From NCBI GenBank assembly GCA_003008705.1, contig PDUO01000135.1:4889-34763 (forward strand): a stretch of DNA of 29,875 bases, in the 5' to 3' direction. This document shows positions 20,783 to 29,875 of this stretch, in pieces. Positions within the stretch are counted from its first letter, which is position 1. Every line of letters starts with the position of its first letter. The position numbers and the translations under genes were made by a program. The notes beneath the pieces were generated by a model. The model had not been told where the DNA came from. It saw only the letters and a list, made by a program, of their open reading frames with translations, and did not search any database. The stretch comes from Pezicula radicicola. Taxonomy: Eukaryota; Ascomycota; Leotiomycetes; Helotiales; Dermateaceae.

Positions 20783-23700
20783 AATTGATTTGGGATAGAT
20801 GGATAGAAAGGAAGATGCTGAGTAGAATATTGAGTAGAATATTGAGAAAAGGTTTGGTGTGTTATGGCCATGATGGGAGGGATGAAGGAAGGGATAAAAT
20901 AGAAAATCGGCTGAGGAGGACAAGGTAGAAAGACGGACGAAGCAAAGGGGTTAGTGCTGTTTGCCGCTCACGAGATCAGCAATGTCAGAATCGATTATCG
21001 TTCATGCACGTTGCTGCGGTAGAAGCAGAAGCGAAAGAAGCGTTCGTGATCAGTAGTTCAAGCAGCTTCCCGTGGTACAATAAGTGGCATATATCGATGC
21101 TAACCGAGCGACAAGGTAAACAGTTGCAGCAAAAAAATGATAGGGTTGGGGACAGGGATGATGATAGTAAAAAATCGGTAAACGGTCATGGTAATGGTAA
21201 TGGTAGTATGAACCCTCGAGCACTAAATAAGTGAATAATAGTAGCATGTAGGAAATAGGTAATTAAGGGGGGAAATCGTATTGTCTTGCCTTGATTCTAT
21301 AGGGATATAATTGATAGAATTGAAGGTACCCTGCATATGTACAACACCTTAATTTTACAAACATGGTTCATGCTCCCCCTCGAATTAAGTGAAGAGTGAA
21401 CTATTATTGGAGCCCTCGACTTGTATAACAACAGAACAAAAAGAGCAAATGGGGAAAAGAAATAAAGGTGAAGCTTACGGTATAAGTTTAGAATATCGTA
21501 TTTATGTCCAAGGGTATAATTCATACTGCATCTAGCACCTGTTCACAAGCAAGTTCCCCGGGACTCCGGGTCGAGAGTCTTTCCAGAAACTGGTTGGCGC
21601 ACATACCCGTTATCCACGTTCCTGGGTATTTGCAGCAGCCGCATCTGCAAACCTGTTCGTTCGAGCTTAACAACTTGGTGGCGAGTAAGTGCATGAGTTC
21701 GTGAGTAAGGAAGTATTTTCAACCTTGTAAATTCCCGCCTACATACATAACCTAATCCAAATGTTTCGACCTGATGCAGAAACGAGAGATATTGTAAAAT
21801 GGTTGGTTGGTTGATTGGTTGAACTTAGTTCTCCGTTTTGATTTGCGTAGAAAACGCTAAAGGTTTACTACAAAAAGAGCAGGTTCTAGAAGAAAAGGAA
21901 GGAAAAGAGAAGATCCCAGAAGTTCTTTGCAGGGGGTAATAAAATGATTCCCTAGGTTAACTTACCACGGTACAACACAGCGACGGAAAGTAAGACTACT
22001 AGGTCCTCTACGATTCATTGCTCGTTCGTTACGTACATGCTTTTAACAATCTGAGTACTAAGGTCAGAAATCATGCAGTGGCCAACTAGTTCGTAGACTT
22101 GATTGCATCGGACTTTCCGAGCAACTCATGGATCTCATTCTGCCATTTAGCTACTCTGCAGCAGATTTCCAAGTTCAAATGCAGCAACAGTGAATATGGC
22201 TCCTGTCCTGGTTCTAACAGTTCGTTTGTTACTACACTTCTAGCAAGTTACTCTCATTTTCATTTTCTTGACTGTGCAGTAGACTCCCCTGGCATCTCTA
22301 AAATCTTGCTTTACCAAGTCATCTACTCCTATATGCATGTGACATCCTGCAAAACACAAAACGCTGCTTGCAAATGCAACCTCCTGAAATATCTCCAACT
22401 CATTTCGTTTCCTTACATCATTCCATACCAACAGTTCCAGGAATTCTCGGAATCATAGGCTGTGTCCGGTGTGGCAAACACATCCCTTAGCTAGTCTCAA
22501 AGAAATTATTCGTAACCTTACCGCAACGATGACTTACAAGCTCGATCTTCTACAGGTGAACTGTAAATGTACAAATATTCCTGTAACTACAAGCGGTTAT
22601 TTGTATATGCTCTAATCTCTCCATTGCCCTCTATTTCCTCCCAGGCTTCCTTCTTTTATCTCTTCTTATCCATTCTAGAACTACCTTTCCTAATCTCTTA
22701 TACCTCTTTTACCTCTTGTTCTTTTCTCTCCACCCCCTAAAGCTCTACCTACCACATCTATTTTGCCATTCATAACATCAGCAAAAGAGAAGACAACAGA
22801 GACAGAGAAAGACACGAGGATGCATTGATCTGTATACCCTACTTCTGGCATTGGCTGTGGCGCCCAGTCCTTGTCGTCGAAGGGTCTCTACGTCAGTTTA
22901 TCCTTATGTATTGTCTCTCTCCCTACCTACCGCCATTCACTTAACTCGAAAGTCTCATATCAAAACTCCAACTCAAAATCGAAGCTTTGATATATCTACT
23001 ACTATAGTACAAGGGAGGACTAGCAGAAACCTCTCTGCTCTATGTTTAATAGCCTTTACATCTCTGTTGAGTAAGTCTGATTTTGTGGCTTTTGCCTAAG
23101 AGAAACTATTACTAATTTGAAAAGGAAATAGAAATGGTTCTTTGGAATTTCGCATTCTGTCTAAGAGGCCTATCGAGAGATTTAAAAATATAATCTTCCT
23201 ACAAAATATATTGGTTTCTGTCTTTGCTATCCTAAAAAACTTGTCTTTAGGAACCTCTCTCGTAAGTCTTAACAGATAATTCTAACCTTATCTTTGTGAG
23301 CTTTATGTTAATCTGTCCGCCTTTTAGTCACCTTCCCAATACAAAAAACCCATTGATCTCGAGTAATTTGGCACGCAACCTTGTTATCCATTTCAACCTC
23401 GCCATCTGGGGAAGTCCGAGGTGGCTATAATTATCTAGCCCTACTAGAGTAACTTAATATCACGATTTTACGGTATCCAGAGACGACTTCCACTTCCACT
23501 TTGGATTTCTATATTATTCAGCACTTCTGAGTTCAAGCGACGGCGTACAGGGTGAACAGTACATGTGCTTCTTACCAGACATCTCGTCTGCTATCACTAA
23601 GCACTCCTTCTATTACAGTCAAGACAAATCGATCAACACCAATCAATTTACTTCCCGGTACTCCACATTTGTCAACGCAACCATAGCACCTATAATCACT

Positions 23701-24976
23701 TTATCTCTTACAACACGCATTCCCAGACATACTTCTTCATATATAGTAGTTTACCAATAGAAGAGTAAACAAAAAGTTAAACCTTATTAATCTATCCACG
23801 ATTTAATCAACCAATATATCGGATTCCCACTTAGAATTCCATCAGTTCAGATAGATGGATCAATTTGCGTTAACACTTGTTATTACGTTATTGTTCACTT
23901 GACGTTCTGTCTGTCCTACTCAGTATCGATACCTCAGCAATAGAAGCTTGTACAAAGCCAATCAGAACTCATTACTCTCTACATCATTCAATCAACATTT
24001 TCAACCAACGTCAGATTAAGTTCCGAATCCACAGCACCTACAACTATCTCTGCAAGGGCCCATCAGAGGAATCTCATCCCAACTTATACCTTTTGTCCCA
24101 ATTGGCATATATTAATTCATTCCATCGAAAATCGATCAAATGTCTACCGCCGCAGCAACAGACAACACAAACACTGCTGCTACAAGAAAGGTGTCATCTC
24201 ATCATACTACTTAATTCTCTCTCTCTCTCTGTAAGGGTCTACTTCAAACAAATCCTATTCTCGTCTTAAGATCCAGTACAGTATATACCTAAGTTTCATC
24301 TACCAGAAACGCATCATGCTTGTCTAATACCAATGTCTCAAAACTCGACTTTCTACAAATCAGGCCAAAATCAAATTTCTACCTTCTTATCTTATTATAC
24401 ATACCAATCAATCTCTCCACAGGCCATAAAAATCATTATTATTGCTTAGAGCTATATATTATCAAAGTATAATCGGTATAAAAATCCAATCTAAATCACA
24501 ACCTTACAACCTTACAATCTCGCAATCTACAAAAACGTTTCGACACAATTTCTATCTACTTTTCAAAACTAGCACAATAGAAACAAATTCCTAGAACCAT
24601 ACAATTAAAGCTCTTTGGCGGAGAGAGAGAGAGAGAGAAGCGAATATCTTCTCTTAATTGTTTGTCGAGTCTACCGTTGGTTCTCTTTTCCCCCTCTCTA
24701 ATAAGAGATACCTAGGATAAAGAGGGGAGACAGAGTTTAGTATAATAATTACAGAGAGTGCAGAAATACAAGAACGGACAAGGGAGGAAGAAAGGAAAGA
24801 CATCAATGAGAATAAAATAAATATAAACGTAGGCGTAGTAAAGGATTGCCTATAGCAGACAGAATAGGATGGGGGAACAGGGGGGTAGGACACTACCTGT
24901 TGCCAATTATAAAAGTCACGTGATGTAAAATCCGAATTCGTCAGAGAAGTCTTCCTATACTTCTTTGAAGAAGGTA
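20783..24976. other. 4.2-kb stretch without a convincing gene
   Basis: Base composition is ordinary, not RIP-like, yet no open frame looks coding. The longest are 22099-22458 (119 codons, TTG start), 23877-24269 (130 codons, no ATG start) and 21004-21234 (76 codons, ATG start, Asn/Gly-rich end, just upstream of the divergent minus-strand gene). Notable bits are a (GA)n run at 24620-24639 and pyrimidine-rich tracts at 22620-22740. It could be long promoter or UTR DNA, noncoding RNA, or decayed sequence. Confidence 0.45.
24140..24214 (+). other. Orphan start-like exon (24 codons)
   Basis: ATG at 24140 has A at -3 and opens MSTAAATDNTNTAATRK, an N-terminus typical of real fungal proteins. It is followed by AAAG|GTGTCA, a possible donor, then in-frame TAA at 24212. 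I found no downstream exon that continues it. It may be an upstream ORF in a long leader, or the surviving first exon of a lost gene. Confidence 0.25.
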
Positions 24977-26275
24977 CAATCGGTTCCTATAATTGTTCGC
25001 CACTTACGTAATCACTACCACTTCCTTTAAATTAGTATATCTTTATTAATATTAGTCTAAATAGCTTTATTTTTAAACTAAATTAAAGTAATTTTAATAC
25101 TTTATTATACCTCCCTTATTCTTAATAACTATAGTTAATCTTTTTAGTATAGTAGTATTTAGTTTAAGAAGTATTTCTCCTACTATTATAAGCTATACTT
25201 CTTGTAATACTCTTTCTATTATAACTATATTCTTAATTTAATACCTTCTTCTACTAATTATAATCTTAATTTACTTCTAAAGATTCTTAATAGGAGAGAG
25301 ATCTAGTAATTATAGAGACTAATTTAATCTCTTAACCTTCTATCTATCTAAAAACCTTCTTACTATCTTCGTAGTATACTAAGGAGTATTATCTTCTTAT
25401 ATTACTATATTAGAGCTATACTTCTTAACTATCCTTTAATAGAAAGGTAAGAAATAATCTTTAACTATCTATAGGTAGTATTTTCTAGTTATTCTATTAC
25501 CCTTCTTAATAATAACTAAAGGGCTTATTTTATTATTATAATAGTAAGACTAGATACTAATAGATATATATCTACTCTTAAAGCTAGGCTTTAGATTTTA
25601 ATCTAAATATTCTTCTCTAAGTATATAGGTTATATAATATATACTCCTATTAGTTCTAATTTTAAATATAACCTTGTCTAACTAAACTACTTTATTATAG
25701 TCCCTTTTCAGCCTCTTCTCTTACTTAACCTATATTAGATACTTATATTTATATTTAGGTTTAAGGTAAGGCTTCTTATAAGGCTTATACTTACTTTACT
25801 AGTAGTATAGAGGATTTTTTATATAGTATTTCAACTAAGTTTATAGGAGGATTTAGAGGGTATAGTAAGGGTATAAAGGGTCTCTTTTATATTTTAAACT
25901 ATATATTATATAAGGGCTTAATTATCTTAATTTAATATCTTCTTTCTTATACTAGAGTAAGACTTTAAATTAAAGCTACTTTTACTATCTTTCTTATATC
26001 GATCAATGATAGAGTATATAGTAGAGTAGGGTAGTTGAAAATACTTAATAATATTAGGAATAGAATATCCTTACTTATATCTATTATAGATTTAAGCTTA
26101 AATAGTAGAAGTAGTCTCCTTTCGATTTATTTTAGGTATAATAACTATATTGTATAGAAAGAAAGGTCTAAATAGCTTTAATTTTCAAAGAGTAGAAGGA
26201 AATATAGTATAGTAGGGTGGGCCGCTAACCCGATTCGGACTAGTAAAAGTAGTGAACAATTATAGGAACCGATTA
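24977..26275 (-). mobile_element. Complete Tc1/mariner-type transposon, RIP-inactivated
   Basis: The 1299-bp element is bounded by terminal inverted repeats: left CAATCGGTTCCTATAATTGT (24977 on), right its reverse complement ending at 26275, with C changed to T at the outermost base. The match runs about 25 bp before diverging. Both ends abut TA (24975-24976 and 26276-26277), the target duplication of this superfamily. The interior is AT-rich and carries a decayed transposase on the minus strand (separate entry). The size and ends are typical of fungal Tc1 elements. No intact frame remains, so it cannot move autonomously. Confidence 0.9.
25080..26139 (-). pseudogene. Tc1-type DD34E transposase, degraded by RIP
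   Basis: The frame probably began at 26139, where the expected ATG now reads ATA. The N-terminal DNA-binding helix-turn-helix is legible (GYSIPNIIKYFQLPYS, STIYSIIDRYKK). The catalytic domain is legible too: first Asp in LDKVIF (25676-25678), second Asp in EDNTP (25391-25393), and SPDLSPI followed at 25286-25288 by Lys where the catalytic Glu should be. The second Asp and that position are 35 residues apart, the DD34E spacing; Glu-to-Lys is a G-to-A change as RIP causes. Many TAA and TAG stops replace Gln or Trp codons, and the N- and C-terminal parts lie in different frames, so there is also at least one indel. Its C-terminal end is approximate. Confidence 0.85.
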
Positions 26276-26277
26276 TA

Positions 26278-26474
26278 CAACAAAGAAGAAAAATATCCGG
26301 AAAGAAAACGGTTACTATAAAATTTCTTATACCTATTTCGGAGGTTGTTGTAAGGTAATTTTATATATAAAATAGGAATACCTTAAGTCGAATTATATAA
26401 ATATTATACGCGGCACTAATATCGGTTGTACTGCGTTTTGTATACAGTTCTGTGTACCTTTCCTGTCTATATAC
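26278..26474. other. AT-rich spacer between transposon and candidate LTR
   Basis: No gene. It is mostly AT-biased with a less degraded patch at 26405-26470. Confidence 0.4.
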
Positions 26475-26658
26475 TGTTGGGGCGACAACGTCTTTTTAAA
26501 AACAAGCAAATGCCACGATATCGGTCATATAGTTGGTCATATATCACTAAATTCTGTATATATATGCCTCCGGGCCACCCCTTACTTAGAGAATCAACCC
26601 TTCTTATATATATTTTATCGACTTCATCGATTATTCGACGTCTTTCATTATATAATTA
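26475..26658 (+). repeat. Candidate solo LTR (Copia-like), 184 bp
   Basis: It starts TGTTGGGGCGACAACG and ends ATAATTA (CA to TA by RIP would explain the missing CA end). TATAC stands directly on both sides (26470-26474 and 26659-26663), a 5-bp duplication as LTR integrases make. The 3' half has TATATATGCCTCCGGGCCAC and a T/C-rich end, as in fungal Copia LTRs. No interior domain is present, so it would be a solo LTR. Because the region is AT-rich, the TATAC match could be chance. Confidence 0.45.
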
Positions 26659-26663
26659 TATAC

Positions 26664-27075
26664 GTAGCTTTATTCTATAGAAATAATTATTTTACAGCTA
26701 GAGTACAATAGATTTTTTTACAAGTACTCTATAATAACTTCTTAATATTTCTTAATTATATCCTTGAGAATTAAATATAATAGGGTAGATTTTCTAATTC
26801 TTTGTTACGATTAGTTGTTTTTGGAATCGCTTATCGCTTAATTTGTCGCTGAATTCATCACTGTCCGGATCTAGATTCGAGCCTTAAGGGCTTGAAAGAA
26901 CTCCTAGTGAAGATGCCCTTTTTCTTTATTTCCTCTTAGGTATAAAGAGAAATTTTCGGTCCTCGACTCCCTCTTCCCTCTCTAGTACAAATTCGCACAC
27001 AAATTCTAAGCCTTAACTACAAGCTTTTATATAATACAATACAACTCAAATCAAAGACTTATACATCTTTACACA
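26664..27075. other. Upstream region of the 288-aa gene
   Basis: AT-rich up to about 26800, then ordinary composition. It must carry the promoter of the gene at 27076. No other feature seen. Confidence 0.4.
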
Positions 27076-27942
27076 ATGTCTTATACATCTCAGGCCAATA
27101 TTGGTGATGATGTAAGTGGCATGATCAATCACCGTGTCCGCCAGCTTCATGAAGCGCTTAGTCAATCCAACCAAGTGCTTTTGCCAACACCTGGCAGCCC
27201 GGACCCCAACAGTTACATTATCTTCATCACTCCACCTGGCCAAGCAGCAGGAGCATCCGACAATAACGATGGCGATAATCCTGATCAGCAACCACCAGCA
27301 GGTCCGGGCTCGGCCTCAGATGCCCGGCGCGCTACAGGCAGCGGAAGTAACAATGGGAGCAACGCTCCCAGCACTCATGCAATGAGACCTATCACTCCAA
27401 GCACTCATACAATGAGACCTTTCACTCCAAGCACTCACACAATGAGACCTCTCACTCCAAGCGCCAGTGGTTCCAACACAGCTCAACAAGACCTGGAGCC
27501 AAGACTTCGTCTTTCGGAACTCCTACCCTACGTCCATAATCTTGTCACGGATAGACTCGTTGCTTTGAATAAAGCAAAATTTGACAAATTAGAGAAGAAG
27601 GTTGAAAAGTATGAGGAGGACGCTGCTAAGGAGGGGGTTAAGGCTAACCCCAATATTTCGATCAATGCTTTGCTTATGAAGGCATATGATCTTTTAGAGA
27701 GCCTTGAGGCCATGGCGGAGATTGAAGGGGTGCCAAAAAATAATCAGATTGAGGAGGATGAGGAGGATGACGAGGATGACGAGGATGAGGAGGATGAGGA
27801 GGATGAAGAGAATGAAGAGGATGAGGAGGATGACGAGGATGACGAGGATGAGGAGGATGAGGAGGATGAAGAGAATGAAGAGGATGTGGATATGGATGCT
27901 ACTATTAGAGATAAGAAAATCAAGGGCAAGGCACGAAAGTAG
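27076..27942 (+). CDS. Acidic coiled-coil protein with in-frame tandem repeats, unknown
   Basis: A single exon encodes 288 aa from an ATG in context ACACAATGT. Layout: residues 1-55 ordered (MINHRVRQLHEALSQSNQ, NSYIIFITPPG); 56-98 Gly/Ser/Asn-rich; 98-127 three copies of a 10-residue PSTHTMRPxT repeat; 138-222 helical with a short coiled coil (ALNKAKFDKLEKKVEKYEED) and AYDLLESLEAMAEIEG; 226-270 almost pure Glu/Asp from two identical 63-bp DNA repeats; and a basic tail KKIKGKARK that could be a nuclear signal. There is no signal peptide or membrane span. It is not obviously RIP-hit although it lies between a RIP-killed transposon and an LTR element, so it is probably single copy and under selection. 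The acidic tract plus basic tail suggests a chromatin or nucleolar protein, but I recognise no family. Confidence 0.75.
   Translation: MSYTSQANIGDDVSGMINHRVRQLHEALSQSNQVLLPTPGSPDPNSYIIFITPPGQAAGASDNNDGDNPDQQPPAGPGSASDARRATGSGSNNGSNAPSTHAMRPITPSTHTMRPFTPSTHTMRPLTPSASGSNTAQQDLEPRLRLSELLPYVHNLVTDRLVALNKAKFDKLEKKVEKYEEDAAKEGVKANPNISINALLMKAYDLLESLEAMAEIEGVPKNNQIEEDEEDDEDDEDEEDEEDEENEEDEEDDEDDEDEEDEEDEENEEDVDMDATIRDKKIKGKARK
27367..27456 (+). repeat. Three 30-bp in-frame tandem repeats
   Basis: Units at 27367-27396, 27397-27426 and 27427-27456 encode PSTHAMRPIT, PSTHTMRPFT and PSTHTMRPLT. A partial fourth start (CCAAGC) follows. Unit length keeps the frame, so copy number can vary without breaking the protein. 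Confidence 0.9.
27754..27879 (+). repeat. Two perfect 63-bp in-frame tandem repeats (Asp/Glu)
   Basis: 27754-27816 and 27817-27879 are identical, each encoding 21 Asp/Glu residues with one Asn. Perfect identity implies recent expansion, or assembly-relevant length polymorphism. The total (126 bp) is far below the length at which RIP acts. Confidence 0.9.
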
Positions 27943-28119
27943 ATAGATTCGAGTGTAGAGTAGTAGTAGTTGGTGTTTCTAGATTGATGTTGGCTGTAAT
28001 TTGAAAATTATATTAGCATCTCGCTTACTTGGCTATATGGTAGCTCGCGTAGTAATAAAACCACCACAATATACATATCTTACTACAACCGACATTAATT
28101 ATTTTCTGTATTCAGATGC
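27943..28119. other. 3' flank of the 288-aa gene
   Basis: Short ordinary sequence between the stop codon and the right-hand LTR. AATAAA-like words (TAATAAAA near 28052) could serve polyadenylation. Confidence 0.4.
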
Positions 28120-28396
28120 TATTGAGCTTCGAACTAGTGGAAATTGTATATGTATATAATGAGTGAATTATGAGTACTGGCCGTCTAGAAGAGAGGCCAA
28201 CTAGTAGGTTTAATATACAAGGTAGGAGACATCGTAAAAGGCCCGAATATTATATAAAATAGGCTATTTTGGATACATGAAGTATACGTAGCTTACTCTA
28301 CGTATATAAGATATTTCTATATAATACAAGAGATAAAATAAGGATATATTCGGTACTATAGTTCTAATATAGGGAATATATAATCATTAGGTAATA
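28120..28396 (+). repeat. LTR-like repeat, right copy (277 bp), probable 5' LTR
   Basis: Gapless partner of 865-1141, in the same orientation. It is less AT-shifted than the left copy in its first two thirds (TTGAGCTTCGAACTAG), but its last bases are more changed (GGTAATA for GGCAACA). Ordinary sequence precedes it and a RIP-wrecked block follows, so it is the 5' LTR of an element running rightwards out of the window. Confidence 0.7.
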
Positions 28397-29875
28397 TACC
28401 TCTATAGACTTAAAAGAAGAAAGACTAGAAATAGGCTATATATATAGGCCTTGTAGAATAAAAGTAATTATCTATATAGGTAGAAAATAAAGTAATTTAG
28501 AGGTTTAAATGAAATTTAATAGAATTTTAATTATATAGAAAGAAAAATAATATAAATAAAAAATAAAAGTAATTCTTATAGTAATTCTATTAATTTAAAG
28601 GAATATAATATCTAAAAGTATAGAAATAACTATATAGAGCTATTAGTTAGTATCTTTAAACTTTAATAGTTTTAAATATACTTAAAGTATACTTTAAGTA
28701 GATATACTATAGTTATTAGTTTAAGAACTATAGTTTAGTAAAGGTATTAAGAGACTAGTTAGAGGCTTAAGAGGTAGGTATATAGATTATTTTATATTAG
28801 GATTAGTTAGTTTTATACTAGATTTAAACTATTAGACTACTAGATAAAGTAGATATTCTATATTTATTAGATTTAATTAATAGATAAAATTAATATACTT
28901 CTAGACTAGTAATAACTTTATAAAACTATTAGTTACTATTTTATTAGTTAGGATCTAATCTATATAGATATAGTTATATTAAACCTCTTACTATAATTAA
29001 CTTTAATAAATATTAATATACTTTAGTTTTATTTTAAACTTTAATATATTAATAATTAAAAGATAAATTATTTATTAATTATTATAATATAATATTAGAG
29101 TACTTATAGGTTTAAATCTAATTAATTTAAAAAATTAAAACTACTAGACTAGTTCCTATATAGCTAGAGATAGAGTTATTAGTTTAACTTTAGTATTAGA
29201 TATTATAATACTTCTTTATATTATTACTTTTTAATAAATTAGATCTCTAAAGAGTATCTCTATATAGTTTTAGGAATTATAGTATATTAATAAATAATTT
29301 ATATATATTATATTATTAAATATATTATATAGGTTTATAACTAGTTTATCTAGTTTATTCCTATTAAATAAAAGAGTTTAGAACTAAATATATTATAGAT
29401 ATTCTAGAAGTTAGTTAACTACTATTATATAGAGTTTTATAAGATTCTTTAAGAATTATACTAGTATTAATATTAAATATATAATATCTAGTCTAGTATA
29501 GATAATATTAAAATTATTATTATTTATCTTTTATTAATATTTAGTTTAGATTTCTAGAGTTATAGATTTATTATTATTTAAGAGATATTTATAAATTAAG
29601 ATTAATATTAATAATACTTTTTCTAAGGTATTTATATTAAATTTAGTTATAAGTTTCTTAATATAGAAATTTTAAATAAATTAAAGCTTCTTATTAGATT
29701 TATTCTAAATAACTCTAATATTAAGAAAGTAATTAATATTATCTAGTTTATAAATTTTAAATTTATTAAGAAGTTTAGATTTAAGTTTAAAGACTTTTAT
29801 TTAATTATATTTATAATAAATAAATAAAATATTATTAATAAAGAATAAGATTTTAATCTATTTATTAATAAATAA
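28397..29875. mobile_element. RIP-degraded LTR-element interior (right edge)
   Basis: Very AT-rich, no open frame, directly downstream of the right LTR. It is most likely gag/pol territory of the same retrotransposon, mutated beyond recognition. I could not read any polyprotein motif, and the other LTR is outside the window. Confidence 0.6.

Noticed and set aside
21004..21234. 76-codon ORF with ATG start just upstream of the 844-aa gene
   Set aside because: Low-complexity GHGNGNGS end made of simple repeats; likely 5' flank of the divergent gene. Too weak to call.
22099..22458. 119-codon plus-strand ORF
   Set aside because: Starts at TTG, no upstream ATG, no motif, no splice signals; low-information translation.
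23877..24269. 130-codon plus-strand ORF
   Set aside because: No ATG start and composition like random A/T/C-rich leader sequence. It overlaps the better start at 24140 in another frame.
27744..27929. Poly-Ser ORF on the minus strand
   Set aside because: Complement of the Asp/Glu repeat of the 288-aa gene.
28397..29875. Possible mitochondrial or centromeric DNA because of extreme AT content
   Set aside because: It begins exactly at an LTR end, and its partner LTR differs by RIP-type transitions. A RIP-degraded retrotransposon explains it better, though centromere proximity cannot be excluded.

Overview
The window looks like a nuclear contig piece from a filamentous ascomycete (Pezizomycotina; Leotiomycetes is my guess from the style, not proven). 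The evidence is short GT..AG introns (57 to about 190 bp) with CTAAY-type branch points, an NRAMP protein of fungal type, and sharply bounded AT-rich blocks whose repeats differ almost only by C/T and G/A transitions. That is the signature of repeat-induced point mutation (RIP). The G+C-normal part holds single-copy genes; both ends, and a block near 25-26 kb, are RIP-degraded transposable elements.

Layout. 1-864: RIP-wrecked repeat ending in a 277-bp LTR (865-1141). 1.4-2.3 kb: a plus-strand gene relic with about ten in-frame stops. 3132-4892 (+): intact two-exon NRAMP Mn/Fe transporter. 5.8-6.8 kb: a minus-strand relic with a C2H2-finger-like motif and seven in-frame stops. 6.9-8.5 kb (-): multi-exon coiled-coil gene, 5' end unresolved. 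8.9-10.2 kb (-): three-exon SAP-like protein. 10.2-12.3 kb: no convincing gene, one diverged duplication. 12.4-14.2 kb (-): membrane protein of about 560-594 aa, divergent from a three-exon, 727-aa hydrophilic protein (14536-16982, +) that appears to use a GC-AG intron. 17.3-17.9 kb: possible LINE 3' end. 18.2-20.8 kb (-): two-exon, 844-aa three-TM protein with internal repeats. 20.8-24.9 kb: long stretch without a convincing gene. 24977-26275: a complete but RIP-inactivated Tc1-type transposon. 26475-26658: candidate solo LTR. 27076-27942 (+): 288-aa acidic coiled-coil protein stranded between repeats. 28120-28396: second copy of the same LTR, leading into RIP-degraded sequence to the end.

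There is no operon-like logic and no recognisable biosynthetic cluster. The only gene with a firm biochemical role is the NRAMP transporter. The other intact genes are fungal proteins I cannot name; several are low-complexity, acidic or coiled-coil. I found no convincing new defence or mobile system. The best leads are the two RIP-killed gene relics, the fully bounded Tc1 element, the direct LTR pair bracketing about 27 kb, and the small gene island at 27 kb with perfect in-frame tandem repeats.
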